The position numbers were made by a program, and so were the translations under genes. Shown piece after piece: positions 47,770-57,561 of a stretch of DNA of 63,798 nucleotides. This DNA comes from an uncultured Ignavibacterium sp. (lineage in GTDB: Bacteria > Bacteroidota > Ignavibacteria > Ignavibacteriales > Ignavibacteriaceae): positions 1-63,798 of the forward strand of contig CALEBT010000025.1 of assembly GCA_937942875.1 (NCBI GenBank), written 5' to 3'. The first letter of the stretch is position 1. Each line of letters starts with the position of its first letter. The notes under the pieces were generated by a model. That model was not told where the DNA came from, did not search any database, and worked only from the letters and a program-made list of their open reading frames with translations.

Positions 47770-48918
47770 CTAATTAACTCTCTTTTGACTCATAATATCG
47801 CTGATAAACGTCAAATTATGAGATTGTGAGTTGGATATTATTATTTTGATGATAGCAGTAATTGGAACAGAAAGTAGCATTCCAACAATTCCCCAAATAT
47901 ATCCCCAAATTAAAACGGATAACAGAATTATAATAGGATTAAGATTTAATCTGTTACCTATTATCATAGGTTCAGCCATGTTAAAAGCCAATGTCTGAAC
48001 GGATGTCATTATTAAAATAACAATAAGTGCAGATGTGAGAGTGCCAAACTGAACAAGGGAGAAAAGAACTGGTAAAATTAGAGCAGCTGCAGAGCCAATT
48101 GTTGGGATAAAATTAAATAGAAATACAAATAATCCCCAGATTATTGGATAGTCCAGACCATATAAATATAACGCAACAGTGGTTATTGCTCCGGCTGCAA
48201 TATTGATTAGAAACTTGGTGATAATATATTTTTGTATCTGAGAAGTAATTTCTCTAAATGTGTTTTCTAATTCAATTTCTTTTTGGTTCTTGATCATTTG
48301 CAATTCAGAATCAAATTCCTGCTTTAGGCTTTCATTTAATTCATCAGATTTAGCTTTCTTAATTTTTTTTATTTCTGGTTTTACTCTTTTATGAATGTAA
48401 TAATGTTTTATAGCTTCATAAATTGTTTTCTCGCCAGATAATACAAAAACGAAAAAGAAAAGAACAAACAAAATACTTCCTAATAAATCCAATGTAGAAG
48501 TAAATAATCCACCTGCTAAACTTTGAAAATCAATTGTTTTTACTAATTTCTCAAATGAAAAATATCTGAAAAACGGGTCTCTAATCCCAAGTTCTTTTGA
48601 AATATTTCGCACAATTTCAGAGAGCTTTTTTGCATATTCCGGAAATCCTTCAGAAAACTGAACAAACGAGTCGAATATTACTCTTCCAACTGTATATAAT
48701 ATTAAAACAGTTATAGCAATGTCCAATAAGGTAATTATAAATCCAGGAATTTTTTTTGATTCAAGAAAATTGTTTAATGGTTCAAAGAAAAAGTAAAGGA
48801 AAAGAGCAATAATAAAAGGAATGAAAACGTGACTGAGTTCTTTTAGAACAAGTGCTATTATCGTTATCCCAATAATTGTAATAAAAAATTTAACTACTCC
48901 GTCAGTTTTTATTTTCAT
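47770..48918 (-). CDS. AI-2E/YdiK/PerM-type membrane permease
   Basis: This 382-residue protein has about eight transmembrane helices and the conserved C-terminal block FLFNFIPTIGSAAALILPVL and MLLSVPITAIIKI of pfam01594. A charged cytoplasmic insert rich in Lys and Glu lies between the helices (residues about 170-225). Members range from autoinducer-2 exporters to Na+/H+ antiporters, so the substrate is open. It overlaps the upstream DUF885 gene by 17 bp. Confidence 0.88.
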   Translation of the reverse strand: MKIKTDGVVKFFITIIGITIIALVLKELSHVFIPFIIALFLYFFFEPLNNFLESKKIPGFIITLLDIAITVLILYTVGRVIFDSFVQFSEGFPEYAKKLSEIVRNISKELGIRDPFFRYFSFEKLVKTIDFQSLAGGLFTSTLDLLGSILFVLFFFVFVLSGEKTIYEAIKHYYIHKRVKPEIKKIKKAKSDELNESLKQEFDSELQMIKNQKEIELENTFREITSQIQKYIITKFLINIAAGAITTVALYLYGLDYPIIWGLFVFLFNFIPTIGSAAALILPVLFSLVQFGTLTSALIVILIMTSVQTLAFNMAEPMIIGNRLNLNPIIILLSVLIWGYIWGIVGMLLSVPITAIIKIIISNSQSHNLTFISDIMSQKRVN

Positions 48919-50242
48919 AAGCCATTTGTTCCAGATTGCTTGGAATAACAGGAGTAGAAATTATTTCGTTAAAAAATTTCCATTTATCCGTTTTGGATTT
49001 TTTTGTTTCGATACAAAATTTAATTAAATCGTAACCTGCCGAATAATTAACGATATAAGTCCTGTATCTTTTTATAAATTCGATTAATTTTTTAGCTGAT
49101 TCTTCAGTGCGAAGATTATATTTTTTTAGCCAATCAATCGTATTTTTTTCATCCCATTTCCCATCGAGAAAGTTTTTGGCAGCGGTGTTAATGCTGTAAT
49201 TTAATTTGTTCATTATACTCATAACCTTGTAATATAATTCACTTTTTGATGAATCCAATCCACTTTCCCGGAAAATAGTTTCTTTCTCGAATTTGATTCT
49301 TTCTTCTTCAGAAAAAATTAGTTCTGGTCCGTAATTAGCAACACCTTCTGCAATTAAAGATTGAGGTGAAAATAATAGATAAATAGAAAACTCTATCCAA
49401 TTTCGCTTTTTATAAAGTTGCCATTCCATCATGGTGTGATGAACGTGATGACCGGGATAGCCTTCGTGAGCCGCTAAATCAATTATTCTGTCAACGTAAA
49501 TTGGTAAATCAGTATTTACTTCAATTAAGCTGAAAGAATTTCCCTTAAACCAGTTGTACGCACTCCAAGGTTTATTTTTTACAAATTGAATTTCAAATTT
49601 TTCATTGGGCGGTAGGTTAATAAATTGGTTAGTTCTTACTCTGCATTCTTTTATTGCTGCACTAAAAACTTTGTCTAATTTTTCCTGAGGAACACGGAAA
49701 TAATCTCTGAATGAAATATATCTTTCATAAATGCTTCCTTTTCCAGGCAACAATTTATCAAGTTCTTCAAGATATTGATTGAAATATTCTTCATCTTTAT
49801 AATCTATCTTAACATCATAAAGCGCATTTAATTCCTCTTCAAAGGTTAGATTCATTCCGTTTAACATAAAAATTCTTGTTTTGCAGGCGAGAAGCTGCTT
49901 GTACAAGTAAGTATATCGTTGTCTTTCAATATCGTTAACAGGAAATTCAGCTAAGGATTCCATTTCATCCAATAACTTGTTTACTTCTTTATTTAAGTCT
50001 TCAAAAACGGTTGAATTAAATTCAGAGCTATCAATATCAGGTTTAAGACTATCAGGCCCAAAGTATGCATCTACAAAATCGGTATCGTATTTACCAATTT
50101 GAAGAGCAAGTTTAACATAGTTTTCTGCAATTGAATTCATTTTGATCTCAAGTTTTGATAGGTTTTCTATTCTCTTTTTTTCAGAACAACTGATAAATAA
50201 AAACAAGACTAGAAATGCAACTATTAATTTTTGTATTCTCAT
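48902..50242 (-). CDS. DUF885-family lipoprotein, probable metallopeptidase relative
   Basis: This 446-residue protein starts with a lipoprotein signal whose lipobox is FISC (Cys19). The defining motif is DLAAHEGYPGHHVHHTMMEW, the HEGxPGHH signature of DUF885 proteins, thought to be a variant zinc-peptidase site. A further SLIAEGVANYGPEL segment may give the next ligand. A role in peptide or wall-peptide hydrolysis is inferred. The gene overlaps the BNR-type T9SS cargo (4 bp) and the permease gene (17 bp), so all three are likely cotranscribed. Confidence 0.8.
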   Translation of the reverse strand: MRIQKLIVAFLVLFLFISCSEKKRIENLSKLEIKMNSIAENYVKLALQIGKYDTDFVDAYFGPDSLKPDIDSSEFNSTVFEDLNKEVNKLLDEMESLAEFPVNDIERQRYTYLYKQLLACKTRIFMLNGMNLTFEEELNALYDVKIDYKDEEYFNQYLEELDKLLPGKGSIYERYISFRDYFRVPQEKLDKVFSAAIKECRVRTNQFINLPPNEKFEIQFVKNKPWSAYNWFKGNSFSLIEVNTDLPIYVDRIIDLAAHEGYPGHHVHHTMMEWQLYKKRNWIEFSIYLLFSPQSLIAEGVANYGPELIFSEEERIKFEKETIFRESGLDSSKSELYYKVMSIMNKLNYSINTAAKNFLDGKWDEKNTIDWLKKYNLRTEESAKKLIEFIKRYRTYIVNYSAGYDLIKFCIETKKSKTDKWKFFNEIISTPVIPSNLEQMAYENKN

Positions 50243-52821
50243 CTTATTAAAACCATCTTTTTGGTTTCCGAATAATTTCCTGCTTTCAATTGATAGAAAT
50301 AAACACCACTTGGCAAATTTTCAGCATTGAATTTTACCTCGTATGTTCCTGCTGTTTGGAATTCATTAACAAGGGTTGATATTTCTTTGCCAGTAATATC
50401 AAAAATCTTAAGTGTAACAATTTTTCTTTTATCCTCAGAAGAATTCAGCATTAAATTCGGGATAGTGTATCTGATGTTGGTTACAGGATTGAATGGATTC
50501 GGATAATTTTGTTCTAAATAAAAAGTTTCAGCAGTAAAGTCATTTCCATCTATTCCGGAAATAATCTGACTCAATAAGGCTTGGTAAACTCCATTTCCGT
50601 GAGTAATTACACGAACAACATCTTTTCCTTTGGGAATATTGATATCAATTACAAGGCAGCCATAGGGCAGTCCATTACTAACGCTGAACCAGTTATTTCC
50701 TGCATCAGGTGAGAAATAAACTCCAATATCATTTCCAAAAAATAATTGATTAGGATTATCAGGGTTAATTGCAATTGCACTTGAGGGTACATCAGGTAAT
50801 TGCGAACCAATATCTAACCAGGTATCACCACCATTTGTTGATTTGAATAAATGTGAGGTTCCGAATCCACTAAATACTATGTAAACAATCTTCGAATTAG
50901 TCGGGTCCACTGCAATGTCATCGGGATATCTGTCTGGTAAATTACCAGTAATATTTGTGAACGTCGTTCCGCCATTAGTACTTCTAAAAACTTTTGCTCT
51001 TGATGATATCGGAGCAGTGGCAACGTAAAGCGTATCAGTTGAAGTAGCAGATACTCCAATTGACAAAATTTCATTTCCATCTAAAGTTACATTACCATTC
51101 ATTGCCGTCCAGTTTGATCCGCTATTTGTTGATTTGTGTAGTTTTCTGCTTCCTGCATAAATAACATCTGGGTTTGATCTGCAAACAATAAATGGCGCAA
51201 CAAATGCCGGATTATCCTTCCCACTTGGACCGATGCCAGACCAACTGACACCTTGATTAGTACTTCTGTAAATATTAAGATATTGCGATGTGCCGTACAT
51301 TATATTGGGATTTGTTTGATTGATAGCAGTCTGGCAGCCATCTCCACCAATTACTCTATACCAGGCAGGAGTTCCCTGATAAATTGCAGTAGCATTATCC
51401 TGCATTCCTCCGATTGCAAGATTTATGTTATTATCTGCAGATGAAAATCCATTATAAAATTGAGTTGACTGATAACTCCCGTTGCAGCCCTGAAAAGTTT
51501 CCCCACAATCAGTTGATCTGAAAACTCCACCATCAGTACCTAAATAAATGATGTCAGGATTTTCAGGATGAAAAGTAATCGAATGTTGATCTGCGTGAAC
51601 ATAATTCGGGGGACCTTCAGGACCCCCAACTGGAGTCTGACCAAAATACCACGCAGCCCAATCTGATTTCTTGACTAAGGTTGTTCCGGCATCATTAGAT
51701 TTCCATACATCAACTCCACCAGCGATTACTATATTTTGATTTAATGGATGAACACCGACCCAATGAGCAAACCAGCCTTGATATGTTGCATAATCGGTTG
51801 TGTTAACTACAGTCCAGGAATTTCCTCCATTTGTTGATTTGCACAACCAAGTACCAGCACCACTTGTTGAGCCATTTCCTATGGATGCATAAATAATCTG
51901 AGGATTTGAAAGATGAATTGATAATACTGCTTTTCCGCCAAATGTTGAAGGGAGACCATTTGTAAGTTTTTGCCAAGTTGCTCCGTGGTCTGTGGTCTTA
52001 TAAATTCCGTGACCTGGAGTAGAAAAATTTCCAAATGTTGCAAAAATTATATTGCTGCTGTCAGGATGAATTGCAATATCAAAAGCCATTATTGTATTAT
52101 TAACCATATCCCAAGTTTGACCACCATCAGATGAACGGAAAATACCTTCTGTTGTTGCTGCCCAGGCAATACTTGGATCGTTTTGATCAAATTGAACATC
52201 ATTTACTCCTCTTTGTTGATTGTATGACCAATCAAGTACTTTTGTCCAGGTTAATCCATAATTTGTTGTTCGAAGAATTCCTATTCCATAGCTACCACGT
52301 GTTGTTCTGATAACTTCACCACCAAGAGCTTGTTTGTAGTTATAAACTTCTCCTGTTCCTATTAAAATTATATTTGAATCAGCCGGTGAAATAGAAATTG
52401 AACTTACACCCAGAACCGGATAACCGGTTTCAATTCTTTCCCACGCTTTTACTCCAATCCCGGCGGTGTAGCTTCTCCATATGCCACCACTTGCAGCAGC
52501 AGCAAAAATTGTATTAGGATTAAATGGATTGAATTCCACATCAAGAGTTCTTCCGCCAATATTATGTGGTCCTATTTCCTGCCACTGATAATTGGAATTT
52601 ATTTTTTTTAAACTTGCATTTGATAAGTTGTATGCTCTGAAATATGCATCGGAAAGAATGTCATCATTTGGATAAGCCCTTCGCTCTGTCCAAAATTGCA
52701 TTGCCTGTAAAGCACCGGAGGTTTTCTTTGGCTTTGTTTTAATATTTGAATTGAAAAAAAATAGTGTTGCGACAATTACTATTATCAATAAAGCAAAAAT
52801 TATTATTGTTTTGTTTTTCAT
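50239..52821 (-). CDS. Secreted Asp-box (BNR/sortilin-like) repeat protein with T9SS sorting domain
   Basis: This 860-residue protein has an N-terminal membrane/signal segment (FALLIIVIVATLFFF) and at least nine Asp-box turns: SSDGGQTW, TTDHGATW, STNGGNSW, STDCGETF, STNQGVSW, STNSGSNW, STNGGTTF, STNGGDTW and SPDAGNNW. These form a multi-bladed beta-propeller as in sortilin/Vps10 proteins and exo-glycosidases. The C-terminus is a type A T9SS domain (YLEQNYPNPFNPVTNIRYTI, ending MVLIR). A clear GAGGGA ribosome-binding site precedes the ATG. Enzyme activity cannot be shown; surface binding or glycan processing are possible. Confidence 0.88.
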   Translation of the reverse strand: MKNKTIIIFALLIIVIVATLFFFNSNIKTKPKKTSGALQAMQFWTERRAYPNDDILSDAYFRAYNLSNASLKKINSNYQWQEIGPHNIGGRTLDVEFNPFNPNTIFAAAASGGIWRSYTAGIGVKAWERIETGYPVLGVSSISISPADSNIILIGTGEVYNYKQALGGEVIRTTRGSYGIGILRTTNYGLTWTKVLDWSYNQQRGVNDVQFDQNDPSIAWAATTEGIFRSSDGGQTWDMVNNTIMAFDIAIHPDSSNIIFATFGNFSTPGHGIYKTTDHGATWQKLTNGLPSTFGGKAVLSIHLSNPQIIYASIGNGSTSGAGTWLCKSTNGGNSWTVVNTTDYATYQGWFAHWVGVHPLNQNIVIAGGVDVWKSNDAGTTLVKKSDWAAWYFGQTPVGGPEGPPNYVHADQHSITFHPENPDIIYLGTDGGVFRSTDCGETFQGCNGSYQSTQFYNGFSSADNNINLAIGGMQDNATAIYQGTPAWYRVIGGDGCQTAINQTNPNIMYGTSQYLNIYRSTNQGVSWSGIGPSGKDNPAFVAPFIVCRSNPDVIYAGSRKLHKSTNSGSNWTAMNGNVTLDGNEILSIGVSATSTDTLYVATAPISSRAKVFRSTNGGTTFTNITGNLPDRYPDDIAVDPTNSKIVYIVFSGFGTSHLFKSTNGGDTWLDIGSQLPDVPSSAIAINPDNPNQLFFGNDIGVYFSPDAGNNWFSVSNGLPYGCLVIDINIPKGKDVVRVITHGNGVYQALLSQIISGIDGNDFTAETFYLEQNYPNPFNPVTNIRYTIPNLMLNSSEDKRKIVTLKIFDITGKEISTLVNEFQTAGTYEVKFNAENLPSGVYFYQLKAGNYSETKKMVLIR

Positions 52822-52839
52822 TAAACTTCCCTCGAAAAT

Positions 52840-53205
52840 TTATTTTTTTCTTCTTGCATCAATGAACGATTTTACTGCGAAGATTAAAAATATCAAACAA
52901 AGTACTGCCATAATTGCCTGCACAGTAACAGCTTCAGGACGTTCAACCTGAGCGCCACCAATCATACTGAAAAATTTGAAAAGTCCTCTTATTGTTCCTA
53001 ACAATCCGAGTAACATTAAGACTGAAACTATATGCATAGTCACCTTCAATTTCTTTTCATTTAACCCTAATACTCCAAGAATAATTACGGGTAGTCCTAA
53101 AAATGCCGGAATTAAAGCAGTAATACTTTCACTACTTATACCAAAATATCCAAATAATCCTATAGTGATTAAAATTATTCCAAATATTATTGAAAGAGTT
53201 GGCAT
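52840..53205 (-). CDS. Small integral membrane protein of unknown function
   Basis: This 121-residue protein has four hydrophobic helices (about 2-22, 28-47, 57-75 and 90-112) and a basic C-terminus (DARRKK). An AGGAG ribosome-binding site precedes it. It lies 18 bp upstream of the Asp-box cargo and 12 bp downstream of the methyltransferase-like gene on the same strand. No named family was recognised with certainty. Confidence 0.75.
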   Translation of the reverse strand: MPTLSIIFGIILITIGLFGYFGISSESITALIPAFLGLPVIILGVLGLNEKKLKVTMHIVSVLMLLGLLGTIRGLFKFFSMIGGAQVERPEAVTVQAIMAVLCLIFLIFAVKSFIDARRKK

Positions 53206-53217
53206 AGTGTATCTCCT

Positions 53218-53952
53218 TTATTTTATATTTTTCAAGATTAAAAGTTTGAGTCCGATATACTTATCCCCACCTAATTTCAGATAAGCATTAGATTCGTGAC
53301 TGATTTTATTCAACAATTTTTTATATAGTGCTTTTTCTTTATCAGAAGAACTTTTCAAAAAATCGGTTAGTTCTTTTTGAATATTATTATAGAAATCTGT
53401 TAAAGAGGATGTTAAATCCTGCTGATAAATTAACTCAAAACTTCTCGAAATAAAATATTTTTCGAATTCACCGTGCAAAAGAGGCAGTATTTCTGATTGT
53501 TCAAAAATGTTTTTGACAAAAGCAGGTATTTCAGATTGTAATTTTGTCATCTCAGAAATACAAAATATTCCTTGAGGTTTAAGGATTCTTTTTATTTCTT
53601 TAATAGTGTTTTTTCTATTGGTATTTGAAAGTGAAACTTGAGAGTAAACAATATCAAAATAGTCTTCCTGAAAGTCTGTATTTTCAAAATCATTTATGCG
53701 AATGGAAATGTTTTTACTTTTTTCAATGTTTAGTCTTGACTGAATTAAAGAGTCATAGTCACGTACAATTACATCAACAGATTCAGACTCTTCATCAATA
53801 AATTTTTCGGCTATTTTTTCAGACGATTCTCCAATCACCAAAACTTTCTTCTGTTTCAACTCGCATTTGTGTTTTAGGATGCGAAATTGTTTGAATCCTC
53901 CCGGTAAAAATATTTTGGTTGTCTGTTTCATAAATGTTTTTTTGCTAAACAA
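53218..53952 (-). CDS. Class I SAM-dependent methyltransferase-like protein
   Basis: This 244-residue protein has a Rossmann-type methyltransferase layout. It shows VLVIGESSEKIAEKFIDEE in place of the usual glycine-rich motif I, VDVIVRDYDS as motif II, and DIVYSQVSLSN and IKRILKPQGIFCISEM as motifs IV-VI (methyltransf_11-like). Motif I is degenerate, so SAM binding may be weakened. The substrate is unknown. It is divergent from the S9 peptidase gene. Confidence 0.7.
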   Translation of the reverse strand: MFSKKTFMKQTTKIFLPGGFKQFRILKHKCELKQKKVLVIGESSEKIAEKFIDEESESVDVIVRDYDSLIQSRLNIEKSKNISIRINDFENTDFQEDYFDIVYSQVSLSNTNRKNTIKEIKRILKPQGIFCISEMTKLQSEIPAFVKNIFEQSEILPLLHGEFEKYFISRSFELIYQQDLTSSLTDFYNNIQKELTDFLKSSSDKEKALYKKLLNKISHESNAYLKLGGDKYIGLKLLILKNIK

Positions 53953-54078
53953 AATTACTCAAAAGAAGGATAAAACATTACTTTTAGAGACAAAACAGGA
54001 GTAGATTCAGATATTTCTTTCCTTTCTTTTCTATCAGGCTTATTTTTGAACTATATAAATAATTTAATTGGAGAAAGT

Positions 54079-56106
54079 ATGCACAACAAATTCAAATACT
54101 TGGTTTTATTATTTCTTTTTCTCTTCGGCTCGCAGTTATCTATAGCTCAAAAACGAGCTATAAACATTGATGATTTATGGGCTTTGAAAAGAATATCCTC
54201 TTTTGATGTAAAACCAGATGGAAACAAAATAGCTTTCGCTGCAACTTCTTTCAGCTTTGAAACAAATAAAGGTAATTCTGATATCTACATCGTAAATTCT
54301 GATGGTTCTCAACTAAAAGTAATACTATCATCGGAAAAAAGTGAATCTTCACCGAAATTTGTTCCTAATTCAAATTTAATCTCATACATAAAGTCAGGAC
54401 AAGTTTGGACTTGCAATATTGATGGCTCTGATGAGAAACAAGTTACTAACATTTATTCCGGAGTAAATGATTATAAATGGTCAAATGATGGTAGCAGGAT
54501 TTTATTTACTTCCAATGTGTATCCAGATTGTAAAACTCAGGAATGCAATGAAATGAAAGACAAAGAAGAAGAGTCTAGCAAAGTCAAAGCAAAGATTTTT
54601 GATCAATTAATGTATCGTCACTGGAATGATTGGAGAGGAGATAAACGAAGTCATCTTTTTATCTTCGATATTAAAAACAATAGCTATAAAGATTTAACAG
54701 AAGGATTTACTGAAGATGTACCACCTCTCGCACTTGGCTCATCAAATGATTTTAATTTCTCACCTGATGGGAGTGAAGTAGTTTATACAATGAATCCAGA
54801 ATTTAGCACTGCAATCAGCACAAATAACGAAATATATCTTCTGAAGCTTGATGGAAAATCTACTCCAAAATTATTATCGCAAAGTAAAGGCGTTGATTGT
54901 CAGCCAATTTATTCACCTGACGGAAAATACATTGCCTGGACTTCAATGAAAAGAGCTGGTTTTGAGGCAGATAAAAAAGATATAATTCTTTACGATAGAA
55001 AATCAGGTAAACTCAGAAACCTGACTGAGTCGATTGACCGTTCTGTAGAAGATTTCTTATGGTCTAATGATTCAAAATCTATTTTTTTTATTGCACAAAA
55101 TGAGATTTATAATTCAATTTATAAATTGGACTTATCAACAGGGAAAATAGCGTTATTCCATAAAGAAAATTTTAATGCACAAATAAAACTTTCCTCTGAC
55201 GATAAAACTATTTTCTTCCTCAAACAAAAAGCAACTTTGCCTTATGAGATTTTCTCTCTGGATAGAGATGGTTCGAATCTTAAACAAATTACATACATTA
55301 ACAATGATGTTTTATCTCAAATAGAGATGAACTCTGTCGAAACTTTTTGGAGTGATGGAGCAAATGGCGATAAAGTTCAGTCAATTTTAGTAAAACCTCC
55401 TTTCTTCGATCCTTCAAAAAAATATCCTATGATATTTTTAATCCACGGTGGTCCTCAGGGCGCGTGGGAAGATAATTTTCATTTCAGATGGAACTATCAA
55501 ATGTTCGCATCAGAAGGTTATGTTATTATTGCTCCTAATCCACGAGGTTCAACTGGTTATGGACAAAAGTTTACTGATGAAATCTCTGGTGATTGGGGTG
55601 GAAAAGTTTTTGAAGACCTGATGAGTGCTTATGATTACGCAGTCAATAACTTTTCTTTCATTGATAAGAATAACACATTTGCAGCCGGTGCCTCTTACGG
55701 CGGATATATGATAAATTGGATCGCAGGACATACAGATAGATTTAATGCATTGGTTTCTCACGCTGGAGTATTTAATCTTGAAAGTATGTATGGAACTACA
55801 GAAGAACTATGGTTTCCTGAGTGGGAATATGGTGGAACTCCCTGGGAGAAAAGAGAAGTTTATCACAAATGGTCGCCTCACAGATTTATTCATAATTGTA
55901 AAACTCCTGTGCTTGTTGTTCACGGTGCTTACGATTTTCGCGTACCAGAGGAACAAGCTTTTCAGTTATTTACTTCGCTTCAAAGATTAGGAGTAGAATC
56001 AAAATTTTTGTATTTCCCTGATGAAACTCATTTTGTTGCTAAACCATTAAATGCAAAACTTTGGTGGGCGACTGTTTTAGATTGGTTTAGAAAGTATAAA
56101 AAATAA
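54079..56106 (+). CDS. Exported S9 family (prolyl oligopeptidase-type) serine peptidase
   Basis: The ATG at 54079 is preferred over the upstream TTG at 54046: it has GGAG five bases before it and begins a clean signal peptide (MHNKFKYLVLLFLFLFGSQL, then SIAQ), giving 675 residues. A seven-bladed WD/PD40-like propeller (for example FSPDGSEVVYTMN and YSPDGKYIAWTS) precedes an alpha/beta-hydrolase domain. That domain has oxyanion region LIHGGPQG, nucleophile GASYGGYM, acid HGAYDFRVP and histidine DETHF. It resembles dipeptidyl/acylaminoacyl peptidases and would degrade peptides in the periplasm. Confidence 0.92.
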   Translation: MHNKFKYLVLLFLFLFGSQLSIAQKRAINIDDLWALKRISSFDVKPDGNKIAFAATSFSFETNKGNSDIYIVNSDGSQLKVILSSEKSESSPKFVPNSNLISYIKSGQVWTCNIDGSDEKQVTNIYSGVNDYKWSNDGSRILFTSNVYPDCKTQECNEMKDKEEESSKVKAKIFDQLMYRHWNDWRGDKRSHLFIFDIKNNSYKDLTEGFTEDVPPLALGSSNDFNFSPDGSEVVYTMNPEFSTAISTNNEIYLLKLDGKSTPKLLSQSKGVDCQPIYSPDGKYIAWTSMKRAGFEADKKDIILYDRKSGKLRNLTESIDRSVEDFLWSNDSKSIFFIAQNEIYNSIYKLDLSTGKIALFHKENFNAQIKLSSDDKTIFFLKQKATLPYEIFSLDRDGSNLKQITYINNDVLSQIEMNSVETFWSDGANGDKVQSILVKPPFFDPSKKYPMIFLIHGGPQGAWEDNFHFRWNYQMFASEGYVIIAPNPRGSTGYGQKFTDEISGDWGGKVFEDLMSAYDYAVNNFSFIDKNNTFAAGASYGGYMINWIAGHTDRFNALVSHAGVFNLESMYGTTEELWFPEWEYGGTPWEKREVYHKWSPHRFIHNCKTPVLVVHGAYDFRVPEEQAFQLFTSLQRLGVESKFLYFPDETHFVAKPLNAKLWWATVLDWFRKYKK

Positions 56107-56111
56107 TTTAC

Positions 56112-56133
56112 AGAGCGGATGAACTTCCGCTCT
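56112..56133. repeat. Short inverted repeat downstream of the S9 peptidase
   Basis: AGAGCGGA (56112-56119) and TCCGCTCT (56126-56133) form a perfect 8-bp stem with a 6-base loop just after the peptidase stop. There is no T-run, so it may be a weak terminator or a dispersed palindrome. Confidence 0.5.
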
Positions 56134-56288
56134 AAACTTATATAAAGAGATGAAAAGAAATTATCAGCAATTAAATTTCTATCTGAATATAACTTGAATT
56201 TACTCATATTTGGCTTTAGTTTCTAAAATAAATGAATTAACATTGTTCTGTTAATTTTTAATTTTTCAGGGGATTATAAGAGGTAAAA

Positions 56289-56705
56289 ATGAAAGAAAAA
56301 GACTTACATATAATTTCTTCCGATGATGAAATCTTCGAAGATTTAAATGATCTTGGTGCTTTTAACATTGGTGGCAAAAGTGAAAAGCAAGTTGAAGAAG
56401 AATTTTCCGAAAAGAAAGAATTTGTTGAAGAAAATCTCTGGACAAAATTGGAACGTGTTGGGAAGAAAATTTCTTTTGCCAAAGATATTATGGCCTTATT
56501 TAATTATATGATGGATCCTTTTGTTAGCTGGCACAGAAAAGCTATTGTAATAATCGGATTGATATACTTTATTTCACCAATTGACACAATTCCGGATTTA
56601 GCCCCATTCATCGGATACCTTGATGATTTGGGTGTTATCACTGCTATGTTGAAATTTCTTGGTAGTGAGCTTATTCCTTATTATGATTCTAAATATCGAA
56701 AGTGA
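56289..56705 (+). CDS. DUF1232 (YkvA-like) membrane protein
   Basis: This 138-residue protein has an acidic N-terminal half and a hydrophobic C-terminal half. The latter holds the DUF1232 signature, KAIVIIGLIYFISPIDTIPD followed by LAPFIGYLDDLGVITAML. The family is small, membrane-associated and of unknown function. It begins after AAGAGGTAAAA and ends 3 bp before the NUDIX gene, so the two are probably one operon. Confidence 0.88.
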   Translation: MKEKDLHIISSDDEIFEDLNDLGAFNIGGKSEKQVEEEFSEKKEFVEENLWTKLERVGKKISFAKDIMALFNYMMDPFVSWHRKAIVIIGLIYFISPIDTIPDLAPFIGYLDDLGVITAMLKFLGSELIPYYDSKYRK

Positions 56706-56708
56706 TTT

Positions 56709-57248
56709 ATGTATAAAATTGTTGATTCGAAAGTTTATTATGAAGGTAAAGTACTGAAACTTCAGGTTGATGAGATTGAATATACTTCGACAAAAAACAA
56801 AGGAATAAGAGAAGTTGCTATCCATCCTGGCGGTTCAGTAATTGTCCCAATTACAAATGAAGGTAAATTTGTTTTAGTAAAACAATTCAGATACCCTCTT
56901 CAAAAAGAATTAATCGAATTCCCTGCCGGAAAATTAGATGAAAATGAAGACCCTATGATTTGTGCAGAAAGAGAGCTGGAAGAAGAAACAGGTTATTCGA
57001 GTGATACTATTATTTATCTTGGGAAGATTTATACTGCACCCGGATACTGTACAGAGTTGCTTCACATTTTTGTCGCCAGAAATCTTAAATCAGGAAATCA
57101 TAATAGAGAAGAAGGCGAGAAAGAAATGCAGATATTGGAACTAAATTATGATGATATAATTGATCTTGTCAGGAGAGAAGAAATCACTGATTCAAAAACA
57201 ATATCTGCATTATTTTATTTGCAAAATAAAGATATTTCTAAGTTTTAA
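56709..57248 (+). CDS. NUDIX hydrolase, ADP-ribose pyrophosphatase type
   Basis: This 179-residue protein has a complete NUDIX box, beginning GKLDENEDPMICAERELEEE and ending TGY, after LIEFPAG, the layout of ADP-ribose/nucleoside-diphosphate-sugar pyrophosphatases (NudF-like). The following proline-like position (TAPGYCTELLHIFVA) supports ADP-ribose preference. It is cytoplasmic and would clear ADP-ribose to AMP and ribose-5-phosphate. Its 3' end overlaps the convergent CPY-repeat gene by 11 bp. Confidence 0.92.
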   Translation: MYKIVDSKVYYEGKVLKLQVDEIEYTSTKNKGIREVAIHPGGSVIVPITNEGKFVLVKQFRYPLQKELIEFPAGKLDENEDPMICAERELEEETGYSSDTIIYLGKIYTAPGYCTELLHIFVARNLKSGNHNREEGEKEMQILELNYDDIIDLVRREEITDSKTISALFYLQNKDISKF

Positions 57249-57507
57249 TGTTCTCTAACTTTTTATCAATTCTATTTTTAATTTCTTTTGAATTTTCTGA
57301 ATTTCCGTTAGAATAAGGACATTCATTTTTGTTTTTAGTTGAACCTTCTTGCTGAATTTTGTTATTGAGATATGGACAACCTGAAGACTCCATTTTTTGA
57401 ATATAAGGGCAAGCTGAATCAGATTTTTTCGGATCATCAGTAAAAGTGAATGCAACTGAAACTGATACGAATGTTAGTAAACTAAATACCAAAAGAAACT
57501 TTTTCAT
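57238..57507 (-). CDS. Small exported protein with three CPY motifs, unknown function
   Basis: This 89-residue protein has a signal peptide (about 1-22, FLLVFSLLTFVSVSVAFTF) and three spaced CPY motifs (ACPYIQK, GCPYLNN and ECPYSNG), one cysteine each. The C-terminus is lysine-rich. A very good ribosome-binding site (AGGAGG) precedes the ATG, which supports expression. CPY/CPH-type repeats occur in small redox- or metal-related exported proteins, but I cannot name a family. It overlaps the NUDIX gene end-to-end. Confidence 0.75.
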   Translation of the reverse strand: MKKFLLVFSLLTFVSVSVAFTFTDDPKKSDSACPYIQKMESSGCPYLNNKIQQEGSTKNKNECPYSNGNSENSKEIKNRIDKKLENIKT

Positions 57508-57561
57508 ATAACCTCCTTTTTCTATTTACAACTTAATGGAGATATTAAAAGTTCAAAAAAA

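Noticed and set aside
54046-54078. Upstream TTG start for the S9 peptidase
   Set aside because: It lacks a ribosome-binding site and would place eleven residues before a good signal peptide; the ATG at 54079 has GGAG at proper spacing.
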